Of a stretch of 64,000 bases of DNA, positions 53,491 through 64,000 are shown one piece after another. The position numbers and the translations under genes were made by a program. The stretch lies in contig NC_092368.1 of NCBI RefSeq assembly GCF_030848805.1, positions 18,159,341 through 18,223,340 of the forward strand, read 5' to 3'. Origin of the DNA: Temnothorax longispinosus. Its lineage: Eukaryota > Arthropoda > Insecta > Hymenoptera > Formicidae. Position 1 is the stretch's first letter; each line of letters starts with the position of its first letter. The notes below the pieces were generated by a model. The model was not told the DNA's origin and did not search any database. It saw only the letters and a list, made by a program, of their open reading frames with translations.

Positions 53491-53624
53491 CGCAGGGTTG
53501 TTCCGTCGTTGCCCGACGCCTCCCAGGCCTCGTCCTCCTCTCGGCTCTCGGCTTCCCTCGTCGCTGCACCGCTGCACCGTCGTGGCACGAGACACTCACT
53601 CGCGGAAAAAAACGGTTAATTACG
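53491..53624 (-). other. Candidate first exon of the left divergent transcription unit
   Basis: The block ends with donor CCTGCG|GTAAGT (53490-53485). It matches 55770-55878 in the opposite arm, which also ends at a donor-like GTAAAT. No ATG is present in either copy, so a non-coding or 5' UTR exon is likely. The 5' limit is only the edge of homology. Confidence 0.4.
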
Positions 53625-53999
53625 TTCGCGCGGCGTTTAACACGGCACTCCCGGTATTAACTGTACGCGCACTTATCACGATAAAAGAATAGCGCGAGCT
53701 GCGCGAGAAGGGTTAAGATCCTTTCGAGACTCACGACATCTGGCGAATACTACATCTCGGCATCTAGCGTAACGGACGGATTCGAAAATTGCACGGCTAA
53801 CTTCATGGCGACGCTACTAGCCGGCAGCCGCGCTTCACGTATCGCTCGAACTGACGATTTGCGTATATTATCATATATTTCACCGCAAAAGTACACACAT
53901 GAATGAATATACGCCTTAAGATACACACCGAATATTCTGCCCCCTTGCGTTTCAGAGATTAATTTGTTTCATAAATGTAATTAAAAAATAGTATTTAGA

Positions 54000-54183
<184 letters not shown>

Positions 54184-55251
54184 CTACCTAGCTCCGTCGT
54201 TTCGGAGGAATAGCTGTTCGATCTAATTTTTAGTGTTAATCAATTTGATCGAGCAGCTTTGGAGATAAAGAATCATTTCTACAAATGCAACCTCATTAAT
54301 CTCGCAATCGTGCGTTCGTGCTACGTAGGGTGCATTTACTTCGTATGTAAAAATGCACGAAAGTAATATGTACGCCATATATATCAACTCTTATTTATAT
54401 TATATGATAATACACGGACCGTTCGTTGCGCGTGAGCTACATTATATGCTTATGCTTACACTGTACGCAATGACGGTACGGTATAGGATACGTTACTCCG
54501 ACGCGAGATTCACTCACGGCGAGCAAGGAGACGCGGATTCACCAATTCGCTTACGTTGAATATATATGAGACTATAAAACTTAAAACTTCTTTTAAATCA
54601 GCGATAAAAATCAATTAATTCGCCGTTTGCGAACATCGAGAGACGCGATATATGGATTTGCATACGCAACAAGACGATCGACCGTCGCTCAATTCCGACG
54701 CTCTCGTTTGCGTGCAAAGATTCACGAACTTTCTTTCTCTGTAATTACGCAATACAGACAGAAGATTCGCGATCGACGGGTTTAGAGAACGCGAAAAACG
54801 CGGAGCGGATTGAACGCACAGCCTCGAACTCGCACTGGCACTGCCATTAATCCGTCCACGACTGCGGCATTTAGGAAAAATTTGGAAAGAGCGGGGGAGT
54901 GGGGGAAGGGTGTACGCCGCGTGACGCGTCTCGCGAGGCGCGAGTTTCCAGGAAAGCCGAGCTCAAAAAACGTAAACAACCTCGGCGACGTAAACGGCAA
55001 TGAAACGACGGCTCGCGAGCGATGCTTTTTATAAGTTTGGCTATATCGATTTTTGTATTTATTCGCAAGAGAAACTTTATGCTCGACTTTATGCGTAAAT
55101 TATGTTCTTACAGAAGCCGAGAAGCGTTGCAAGTTGATTGGTTAAAAGCCATGCGATTGGCCAATCGATTTGCAATTTTTCTGTATAATAACGCAGAAGT
55201 AATAACTCTAAAGAACTACAAGTAATCATCGAGAACGAGACGTACTATAGT

Positions 55252-55380
55252 ATAATTCGACGATGAAACGAGCCCGCCGAAGGCGGAAATACTTTAGGGT
55301 GGGAGGTAATCATCTTCAAACGAGACGTCTTCATATAATTTAGATCGAACTTCGGCGGGCTCGTTTGATCGTCGAATTAT
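55252..55380. repeat. Inverted repeat with ~31-bp arms
   Basis: The left arm 55252-55282 (starting ATAATTCGACGATGAAACGA) is complementary to 55350-55380 with about one mismatch. A related direct copy links 55222-55257 and 55307-55342 (GTAATCATC ... ACGAGACGT). It is a fold-back or a rearranged MITE. Confidence 0.7.
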
Positions 55381-55769
55381 TTCGCTTGACTTTTCTGAAA
55401 GGTACGTTCTCGGCGTTCTCGCCCCCCTCCCCGCGCTCTCCCCAAATTTTTTCGTGTTTACTCTGTGTAGTCGCGTTATATTAGCACGAGATCGTGTCGC
55501 GCCTGCTCCGCGTTTCTCATGCCTCTTTGCCTGTCGAGGAAGAAGTTTTGCGCGCGGATGAGTATGCGCCAAGTGTCGGAATCGACGGGTGATTGTCTCG
55601 ATGCGTATATGCAAATCCATTCAATCGCGATTAACGAGCTTGGCGACGCTTGTTGCTTCGTAAACGGCGTCAAAGTATCGCGTCCTAGCGCGTCACCGCA
55701 AATAGCGGATTTCGAAAGTTTCGATTTCGTGAGACGCGAGTAAATTACGCGCGAGGAGAAGCATCCTTC

Positions 55770-55878
55770 GTAATTAACCGGTTTTTCCGCGAGTGAGTGC
55801 CAGCGACGCGAGGGAAGCCGAGAACCGGGAGGAGAACGAGGTCTGGAAGGCATCGGGCGACAGCGGAACAACCGTACG
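55770..55878 (+). other. Candidate first exon of the right divergent transcription unit
   Basis: Matches the left-arm block 53491-53624. The block ends at ACCGTACG with donor-like GTAAAT and holds no ATG. The left limit is only where homology to the other arm starts. Confidence 0.35.
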
Positions 55879-56182
55879 GTAAATAAATCATTGTTATTTA
55901 TGTACGAATATAATGCAACGACTTGCTGAATTACATTTTTATTCTTATATTATTTATATAATAATTCATATAATTCACATAATTGTTTGTATTATACTAT
56001 TTATAATACGTATTTCTTGCTTAATCGTTTATTTTCAATTATATTTCCTGGAACGAATGATTTATGTGAAAATTATATAGAGAGGAAGATTTCTATGTAT
56101 AAATACTGTATAAAATATTAAAAGAAGCTTGCATCTAAGAACAAGGTTTTTCGCAGAAACTATACAAATATTTTAATAATTA

Positions 56183-56291
56183 CCCAGCAAACACAATGCA
56201 ACATGTAACGTACAGGTTAGTTGTAATTTCCTACTCAACAATATAAATGCAATATAACACACGTGTTACATGTTGCATTGTGTTTGCTGGG
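56183..56291. mobile_element. 109-bp TA-flanked MITE in the right arm
   Basis: Terminal inverted repeats CCCAGCAAACACAATGCAAC continue to ATGTAAC, about 27 bp and perfect. TA flanks both ends (56181-56182, 56292-56293), and the left arm has one TA at the matching place. TA duplication fits Tc1/mariner-type non-autonomous elements. Confidence 0.85.
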
Positions 56292-56438
56292 TATTCACTT
56301 GAAAGAATAAAGATTTTGACGCGCGCAGTTATTATTTCCTGAAATAATCATTGCGCGTATATGTAAATATCGATTATCTTGGGCGCTGCTATAATTTTAT
56401 TTGTACATTTGTATTTTACAGATCACAACGTAGCGACA

Positions 56439-59400
56439 ATGCAGTTACGACTCTGCGGTTGCGCGTTGGTGCCGGTAAGTCATCCTTTATTTTAATTAGA
56501 AATAATAGATTTGTTATATATATTGCTACAAAATAATTACATTTCACAGAGCGCGATTGCGATATTTGTGTATAAATCTATCTGTTACAATCGCTGGTTA
56601 CAAGTCTACCGCTAATAATTATTGAGCCGTGAGGCCATCATTTTCAATCTGACATCACTGGCTGACAATCATTAATTGTTTATAGAAAATGATCGCATTT
56701 TCTTTTAGTATTTATCGTACGTTTCGAAAGATAATGCGATCGACCTACGGAGTAGCTGCTCGCACCACCTGCCTCCCGGCTCGGCTTTCGTCTTGTGAAT
56801 GATAGAGCGACGATCTTACGAATATTCTGCTCCTTACATTTTAGATTAATTTGCTACAAATGATTCGAAAAGAGTATTTAGAAAAATTGGGAGAAAAGAT
56901 AAGAGAGAAGGAGAAAGAAAGAAAGAAATTAAACAAAACTGGAACGTCTTGGTAACACTTCAATCTGCGGTCCACTTGACGCTACAAATGCTTCGAAGCA
57001 TTCCTCTTTTCTTTTCTTTCAATGAAGAAAGAAGGAGAAGAAGGACGCTCCAAAGAATTTGTAGCGTCAAGTGGACCGCAGCCTTAAAAATATATTTACA
57101 GAATATTGAATATTCTGCAGCAATTTATAGATAAAAATGCAAAACTGATTACCTATACTCTTATTTCTATAATAATTTATTTTATATTTAGTACTCATTT
57201 TTTATTTCATAAAAAATTTTATAGTTACCACGTTTCTATGACATCGTGATCTCAAACTAAAATTAATCTCTTTCTTTTCTTTCTTTATCTCTGATATGCC
57301 TTGAATTTGTCTGTTTCGGATTAGTGATGGACTTCGCATTCAAAGATGCGAAGATGCAAAAGAAAATACGTTCGGATAATAGTACAACTGATAGCAGCGT
57401 CCAACTATAGAACGCCAACCATCTCTCTTACCATTTTCGCTTCTGTCCCTTCTTCTCGCCTAATTTTCGGTTTGCCAGAGCTACCGTCGTCGACCAAGGA
57501 AATAGTCCTTTCAACCCTAAATAGTTCTCTGGCGAACTATTCTATTTGTTGACGTGTCGTGCAAACAAGTATTTCGTTACCGTTATATATTCCACTTTCT
57601 TCATTTTTACACAAAATTATTTTGTTAAATAAATTGCAGAGTACAAATTTTCATACTCTTTTATATATTTTCCACTCAATGTAAAATCTATTTTTCTTTA
57701 ATGAAAATTCAACACGGTCTATTTTCATATCTTTTAAATGTTATTATTAATTCTGGCAAAATTTAAATCCTCGCTGATATATTTCTCATTTTTTAAATTT
57801 GCAGTATATAAAAATTTGAAAGTCACATTTATATATCTTTTTTAACTTATTATTATGATTTCTTCTTCATAAATATTATATCTCAAAAAGTTTCATAAAA
57901 GAAGATAAAATTTTTGAATTTATATCTAATACTCATATGTTATCACAATACATTATAAAAGAAATATAAAAGAATAGAATAAAATTGTACATTATACGGA
58001 AATAGGATTGGTAAATTTAGGTGCGTGCCGAACTTATCGTCGCACGAAACGAGCTAATTTGCATCGGACGATAATCTGTACGTAATTATCGTATTTATTG
58101 CGCGTTCCCCAGAGCAGACGGATTCCCGATATCTTCCGATTGGCACACCCGTTATAATCACACCTACGGCCTAGGAGGGATGAAGGTAATTAATCGCCAT
58201 GGCAACACCGAGAGCGTTCGAATTCCTCTCGCGCCACCGGATCCTTCGAGTGCTGTGATAGGGCGCTCTCGAAATCCTGGAATTCGTTCCCTCTCTGCTT
58301 CAGCCCTGATTTCGGTTGATATATGCACGGGATTTTTATCTGTTTCGTCGACTTCCTTGACGACTGACAATAAGGCATACTTAATATATGCAATTAATCG
58401 CCTAACAGAGTCAGCTCCATAAATAAATGTAGGGAACAAAGTCGCTCCTACAATACTTTTTAGTTTTTAGTAAAAAAAAATTATAAAAATTAAAGTTCTA
58501 TTCCGCTCTATTGAACCAAACTTATATTAAAACAATTTGTACAAATATTCCAATTTTTTAATATTAAATATAATATTTTGTTAGATATAATATTTTAATA
58601 TTTTAATTTTTTCAAGTAAAGTAAAGATTTAACCAAACGGAATCTGCTCTACTTGTAAAATGTAAAATTAACATTTGTAATGAGTTGGTAAGTAAGCGGT
58701 AGCAAATCTGCTTGAAGCTGCAGGTCAAACAATCAGCGATTGAAACGATCGGCTCCGTCGAAGGGGAACCTGAGGAAGATCGCGGTTTGACGGCATCATC
58801 GTGGGGGAAAAAGTCCGCGGTAGAGAAAGAACGTCTCCTAACAAATAGTCGTTTTCTCCGAGGGGCGCCGCGTGCCCCGACTCGTTTAACAAGGTGTCGG
58901 ACGCCCCGGAACGCGACGCTTTCATCTCGCCCGACCGTGGATCGACTTTATCTTCATCTCGACTCGCCGAGACTCGCGCCCGCGAATCTCCCGCGAGTGA
59001 GTCACGTGTTCGAATTGATATCACTGTCGGATATCGCGCTTTCGACTAATCGCGCATAATTGACCGTCCTCAGCGTCGCATAATTTTTCTTTGCGTATAA
59101 TGAAGCCGTTGTATCATCGCGCGCGTGAGAAACGTATTGAAAATTGATATAACGTCCTGCTATGACGTCAAAGATTTGACAATGAAAGGAGATTGAGAGA
59201 ATGTTTGAGTCGTTCTTATTATTCTAGATATATGCAACACTCTCATATCCCGTCGTTATTATCCTCGTAAGGAGCGAACGCGCGCCGCGAACGCGGAGAC
59301 CAGTTCTTATCTCCAACAATAAATACTTGTGCAATTGGAGCGCCAACGATTGGCGGATAAAAAGACGAGGAGAAATGAGAGCGGCACATTCGAGCAGAAC

Positions 59401-59471
59401 AAAGGGATGGCTGGCGCGGACGCGAAATTAAAATAAACGACGGCAAGAAATCGCGTTTTAGCTCTCTCTAG

Positions 59472-59510
<39 letters not shown>

Positions 59511-61512
59511 TTCTCTTCTTTTCGCTTTGTCCCTCTCCGTTCTACCATTCGCTTTACGCGCGCTACGCCGTATAGATTTTATTGCGGTATTTAAGCGTTT
59601 TCATGACGACAGTAATTTTTTTCAACTAATTTGCTTGAGAAATCTGTAAAATACTTTTTGCCGAGACACGCATATATGAGGAATAAAAGGATTGAAAAGT
59701 GATATCAACAACATTCTTTATATCATACTTTAAAGAAAAGTTCAGTCTTAGAACTTAAACAAAGTGTTATCTTGTTTATTTTCATTTTTTAGCCAAAATG
59801 TTAATCTGGTATTTCTGCTTGTGGAATTAAAAATTTAAAAGTCTAAATTGTGCAAAATTAAAAAATAAGATTAAAATTGTCCGCGCGATCGATCGGACGT
59901 CAAAGGACCTCCGCTGTCGTTACCGCCTTGTATCTTGCTCCTTTTCTGGCGCAAAATCCTCGATTATGCGGATGCTACGTGAATGCCTCCTTCCAACACC
60001 GGCCATCTTTTTACGACGCCAAACCGAACCCTTTTTTTCCGCGCGCCCTTCGCGGCGAACGGACATGCACGCTTATACGTATATATGTATATACGTATGC
60101 GTGCACGCTTCGGTACAGAAAAATAACAAGGATACTCGCGCCATAATGAAGACCTCAAGGCGCCGCGCCTCGGCGATAATTACAGGGAGCCAACCTTACA
60201 ACCTTCTAAGGGCTTAAATGTTAAACGTTATACATCTCGACACCACTACGGTAGCTTTTATGGTACGCGCGCGGCGCAATCTCTCGTTGTTCCTTCCACT
60301 CGCTCTATTTCCCTCTCCTGGAGGGGCTCCTCCCCCTCCCCCCACCCGTCACACCGCAGGTTTTAAGGACGATCTCCGGCGTTCAGCATCAGGCAGGTTT
60401 CGAGAGCCGGTCTGTGTAGAAACTAATGAAACTCGAGCTTAAGACCCTCATCCCTCGACAGGCCCCGCGGTATATCTTCCAACAGAAGTATCTTTTATCT
60501 CTTCACAGTTGCGCGGGGATAGGAAAACACGCGTCCGGTTTAACGTTTCGTGCCCCGTGAAATATTTTACTACGTTCGAGAGTGAAATCTCCCGCCGGGA
60601 GAGATTGTCCTTTAAAGCCTCGCATCATCTCCGCGCTGGTAATCTTTGCGGTCCAGCTTTTCGCGGACGCTACGACGGACGCGGTTTCTTCAACGCTGTC
60701 TTTAATTACACCCAACTCAGTGGTCGAGGGAGGATCGGCCGGGAAGTGGGGAGGTCGAAGAGGGAGGACACGGACGCCGCTGTCGGGATGTTGTGTACGC
60801 GGTTCGTTATGCGTCAGCGTAACGATCGCGGGATGAAGATGTTACGTGCGTTAGGAGATCGCCTGACGGCCGTAGGCAAGGAGGTTTTAATTGAACGGGC
60901 TGATTTGCGCCGCGCAAATAACGTCTTGAGGAAGCACGCTGTGTTTTGCGCGCGATTCATGTTACGGCATCGTCGGTATCCCTCCGGCACAAAAGCCAGC
61001 GGATATTCCTTTGAATCAGCGTTTTAAACAAACACTTGGGAATAAAAACAATACTAAGGGGGTGAAAGTCCGGGTTTTTTTTTCAGTAATGAAATTTTCG
61101 AAAGAAGCGACCGCGAGGACATTATTTCGACATATTCTTCACGTATCTCCTGACTAACGTTTTCAAACATTCTAAATGTACTTGGCATGTGTTTGGTGAA
61201 ATTATACCAAAAGTTTCCTATATATTTAATGTAATTCGTACTGCATAGATTACCATATAAAGGGCGACTGGCTGTTATTACTATAGTAATATTACGATAC
61301 ATTAGCATGTAATGAAACATAATGGAGAAGTATGATTTCGTGTATAATTTATCTGAGTGTTTTCGTAATTATTTCAGGGGAAAAAAGCGTGTAATAAACG
61401 ATAAAACATGTGATTAATGGTCGGTGCTTTCCGATATTCGGTGGTTCTAAATTTCGCGGAGCTCCGACGATGATCGTCTTAATGGTGATCGGGGGAGTTT
61501 CCATCATCTTTC

Positions 61513-61550
<38 letters not shown>

Positions 61551-63632
61551 CACTTTTTGTCTGCGTAACGGGTGTCGTAAAGCGGACAATAAAAAAGACC
61601 ACGAAATTTCACGGTGCGCGAGCCGCGCTAAAGGGCGACCGACGTCGAAGCATCGCGGCGCGGCGCGCGAGCCCGTCAATTTAAAGTTACAAATTCGGCC
61701 GTAAAAGGAGTGCCGTGAAAGCGGCCCGCCGGTTTTAAAAAACGAGGCATAGCGAAAGGCAGGAAGAAACGAGAGTGAAAAAACGTAAGAGATCAAGAGC
61801 GAAACCGAGAGAGATATATTGTATTTTGGGCAGAATTCTCTCTCTCTGGAAACGAAGATACAATGTATACGTACGATGGAAATAAGATATATGAGGTACG
61901 TGAAGAGAGGTAAAGTAATAAACATATAAGGAAGCATAATTGCCGTTAAAGCTGTTCAAACAAATACGAGATACAAGATTTTAGTTAATGACGAATGATG
62001 GATAAGTACGTGTCGTGTTGAGATGAGGAAGCAACCTGTAACAGTTGCATTTTTATTATCTTTTTGCTTAGTACTTATTGCTAAGTTTACTTGTTACTAA
62101 TTATACGAGCCAATTATAAATCCAGCACACACTCCGTTATTAAACCGTTACCGTTTATTAGTCATTGGTAATTACTGCTCTTGTATCTGATAGCAATCAA
62201 TACGTATTCGATACACTGTTGGTTTTACTAAAACGTCTTATCTTTTCTTCCCCCTCCTCCTCCGCGAATAAAACGGCGTCTCTCCCGGAATACTCGCTTC
62301 CCGCGTCCGCGAAATTCCAGGCGCGTTGAACGATACAATCTCGGGCGCTCTCGTTGCTCATAAAGTAATAATCACAAGCTCGGAATTCACCGCGGCTAGC
62401 AGGCCATTACAACTCGCGAGACCGCCCTCGAAACGAACGAACATGTGGCGTCGCCCGGGGTTGTTTCGCGCCCGCGCGCACTCGGGGTGGCGCCGGTCCA
62501 TTCGGACAGGAGCAACCTCCTGGCGGCGGTGGCGGCGACCGGTGAATCAGTACCCAAGGTGGCCGTAAATCTGTCCCCCAGAGGCAAGCCCGGCAGAGGA
62601 AAAGCCAGCTACCACCGCCTGTCGTCTCGCCCCCGCGCGCGGCCAAACCGTCCCCCCTGCCGCCCCGGCGGTACGTAGCCTGCGAGGGATCGTAACGCGC
62701 CGCGGACAAGTGTTATGATATGGCTTATAAGTGAATGCCACCCTCTAATCGGAATATACGAGCTCGATTGTCGCGAGGGTGGAAATTTCGGCCGCCCCCC
62801 CCTCCGTCTATACCCGCGCGATATCGCGCGTCCTTCAGTTCACCCAGTCCTTCTTGATTTTTCATGTAACACAGGCACGGCTACATTTTTTTTCAAGCCA
62901 CCCCAATTGCGTCTGCCTTCCACTCTCGCCCTTTTCTCGTCCTCTCCACCTCTCTGTTTCTTTATACACTCTATATATCTAATGTACTTTCATTTATTTA
63001 CGCAATATCGTCAGTTAATATCGCTTGCTATGACCTTGACATTTATATATTTTTGTCACTCTGATTAACCTTTAAAATACGCTGTTAAAATAATATATAA
63101 TTATGGAATATTCTACATAAAAAAAATTTGTAATTTATTCCGTATGCCTCCAGAGGATTCTGTCCCAGAGTAATATAAGTTTTTCTCTTCTCTTCTCGCA
63201 CACGCGGACGTACATCTCTTTTTCTCCTTTCTTTCCGTCAATTTTTATATTTTCTCAAACTGATACCATTTTCGCTTTATAAATCAAATTTTTTTCTCTT
63301 TCTCTCTTTTCAGTATTGAGAAATCCTTAAATCTTTTAATTTGTGTGTTCTATATATATAAAATAATAATATAATATTGGAACGCATTTATTCTATAGGA
63401 TGAAGAATTATCTTCTGATGACGTATATTACATCAAAATGGATAAGGATGCGACTGAAATGACGCCGGGATTTTCACAGTCGGGACCTTCACAGCCGGGA
63501 CTTTCACAGCCGAGACCTTCACAGCCGGGACCTTCACAGCCGGGACCTTCACAGCTGGCACCACCAGCAACGCCGGCTGTGAAGGTCCCGGCACCACCGG
63601 CACCACCAGCGATGCTGGCAACTCCTCAATAG
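56439..63632 (+). CDS. Speculative small Pro/Ser/Gln-repeat protein, join(56439..56474, 63399..63632)
   Basis: Exon 56422-56474 (acceptor ttttacag, donor GTAAGT) contains an ATG that opens MQLRLCGCALVP and reaches the donor in phase 0. An exon-like block at 63399-63636 (acceptor ttctatag, donor GTAAGT) is open in phase 0 from DEELSSDDVYYIKMDKDATEM. Joined they give 89 residues ending ATPQ at a TAG four bases before the donor. The second part contains six GPSQP-type pentapeptides, then an Ala/Pro-rich tail with PAVKVPA. A non-coding first exon would be 55770-55878. No known family is recognised. The join spans a 6.9-kb intron and rests only on phase and splice signals; the second block could equally belong to another transcript, starting at ATG 63438. 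Confidence 0.25.
56820..56895 (+). repeat. Direct repeat of 53930-54008
   Basis: Both segments begin GAATATTCTGC and end GTATTTAGAAAAATTG before GA-rich sequence, with AGATTAATTTG in the middle. They are in the same orientation, unlike the inverted arms nearby. Confidence 0.65.
56965..57081. mobile_element. 117-bp fold-back element
   Basis: A perfect 25-bp inverted repeat: CTGCGGTCCACTTGACGCTA and the next five bases at 56965-56989, reverse complement at 57057-57081, around a purine/pyrimidine-rich loop. No clear target-site duplication. Confidence 0.75.
59473..59516. repeat. (TC)n microsatellite
   Basis: TC repeat with two TTTC interruptions at its right end. Confidence 0.92.
61519..61546. 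repeat. (TC)n microsatellite
   Basis: Fourteen uninterrupted units. Confidence 0.95.
63468..63557. repeat. Six-copy 15-bp tandem repeat
   Basis: Units of consensus GGACCTTCACAGCCG. An inverted copy, CCGGCTGTGAAGGTCCCGGC, follows at 63573-63592. The plus strand encodes GPSQP pentapeptides; the inverted copy encodes PAVKVPA in the same frame. Confidence 0.95.
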
Positions 63633-63683
63633 AAACGTAAGTACAATTAATCTATTAAAATACAGTTATGATATTCAATCTTT

Positions 63684-63820
63684 TAGCGTTTTTAATTGAG
63701 CCGGGTTTGCTTACTCCGAGAGCGATTATTGACGTCACTTCGGCAAAGCTCGATTTGCCGATGTGACGTCAATTATAATCGCTCTCTGAGCGAACAAACC
63801 CGGCCCAGTCGAAAACGCTA
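63684..63820. mobile_element. 137-bp fold-back element
   Basis: Arms 63684-63749 and 63755-63820 are nearly complementary. Outer ends are TAGCGTTTT and AAAACGCTA; the inner stem includes TTGACGTCAC and TGTGACGTCAA. It occupies most of a potential 216-bp intron (63637-63852). No target duplication could be fixed. Confidence 0.75.
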
Positions 63821-63852
63821 TTTTTTCTAAAATAAATTTATGTTTGTTACAG

Positions 63853-64000
63853 CAAAAAGATGGCAAAGAGCTGGACGCAACCATTACAACCCAAGAGGAA
63901 GAGGAAGAGGAGGAAAGGATGGAGGGATGAAGATGTACACGCAAACCGTTTATATATAATAAGTTTTGCGTATACATCTTTATTCATCCCCAACACACAC
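63853..64000 (+). other. Possible further exon at the window edge
   Basis: Starts after acceptor tttgttacag. One frame reads a strongly basic stretch (KRKRKRRKGWR), another an acidic one (EEEEEEE) ending in TGA. Which, if either, is used cannot be told; the likely transcript continues past the window. Confidence 0.25.

Larger units (their letters stand above)
52373..53624 (-). repeat. Left arm of an inverted segmental duplication
   Basis: Read on the minus strand this segment aligns collinearly with 55770-56622 on the plus strand. Shared from the outside in: the block ending TACCGCTAATAATTAT, a 59/53-nt exon-like block between acceptor and donor, a long AT-rich stretch with GAAAATAAACGATTAA, the donor-bounded block ending in GGAACAACC, and the start CGTAATTAACCG. 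The arm is enlarged by a 495-bp insertion (52866-53360). Minus that insertion and its TTAA duplication, the intron between the shared exons is 413 bp against 432 bp in the other arm minus its own insertion. Confidence 0.85.
55770..56622 (+). repeat. Right arm of an inverted segmental duplication
   Basis: Plus-strand counterpart of 52373-53624; see that entry for the shared blocks. The arms diverge by substitutions and small indels yet keep both splice donors and the splice acceptor. This arm carries a TA-flanked 109-bp element (56183-56291) absent from the left arm. Confidence 0.85.
57100..63398. other. Non-coding stretch, no gene recognised
   Basis: Mostly AT-rich to 58.7 kb, then CpG-rich blocks (58.7-59.1, 60.2-61.0, 62.3-62.9 kb) between AT-rich ones, with TC microsatellites at 59473-59516 and 61519-61546. 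The 172-aa frame at 60509-61027 has no domain. If the speculative small gene is real, this is its intron. Confidence 0.45.

Noticed and set aside
60509..61027. 172-aa open frame on the plus strand
   Set aside because: Large for the region but in CpG-rich DNA where stop codons are rare, overlapped by other frames, and with no recognisable domain or splice context.

Overview
This window looks like eukaryotic, insect nuclear DNA. It is gene-poor, has long introns with GT/AG boundaries, is full of (GA)n/(TC)n microsatellites and small inverted-repeat elements, and mixes AT-rich stretches with segments where CpG is clearly not depleted. Together with the protein sequence of the one firm gene, this suggests a hymenopteran, plausibly an ant; the species assignment is inference.

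The firm gene is a homolog of the homeobox gene unc-4 (Uncx family) on the minus strand. Four coding exons (32958-33330, 9925-10097, 4660-4863, 3566-4213) join in perfect phase to a 465-residue protein. It has a Gly/Pro/His-rich N-terminus, a Q50 paired-like homeodomain split between its residues 46 and 47, the family-typical GPGRPAHN extension, and an eh1 (Groucho-binding) motif near the C-terminus. The introns are 22.9 kb, 5.1 kb and 0.45 kb. The bases left of 3566 are 3' UTR and flank; 33331 to about 34.8 kb is 5' UTR and likely promoter.

From 34.8 to 50.4 kb I find no gene, only simple repeats, a 75-bp tandem duplication and a fold-back element. From 50.4 to 57.1 kb the DNA is a mosaic of small DNA elements around an inverted segmental duplication (52373-53624 against 55770-56622). 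The two arms keep the same splice sites in divergent orientation and so look like two head-to-head paralogous transcription units. Each arm is the empty site for an insertion in the other: a TTAA-flanked 495-bp element in the left arm and a TA-flanked 109-bp element in the right arm. The right-hand unit can be joined in phase to an exon at 63399-63636 that encodes a 15-bp-repeat tract, giving a speculative 89-residue protein.

No rRNA, convincing tRNA, CRISPR array or autonomous transposase gene is visible. Most open frames in the window are antisense or low-complexity chance frames.
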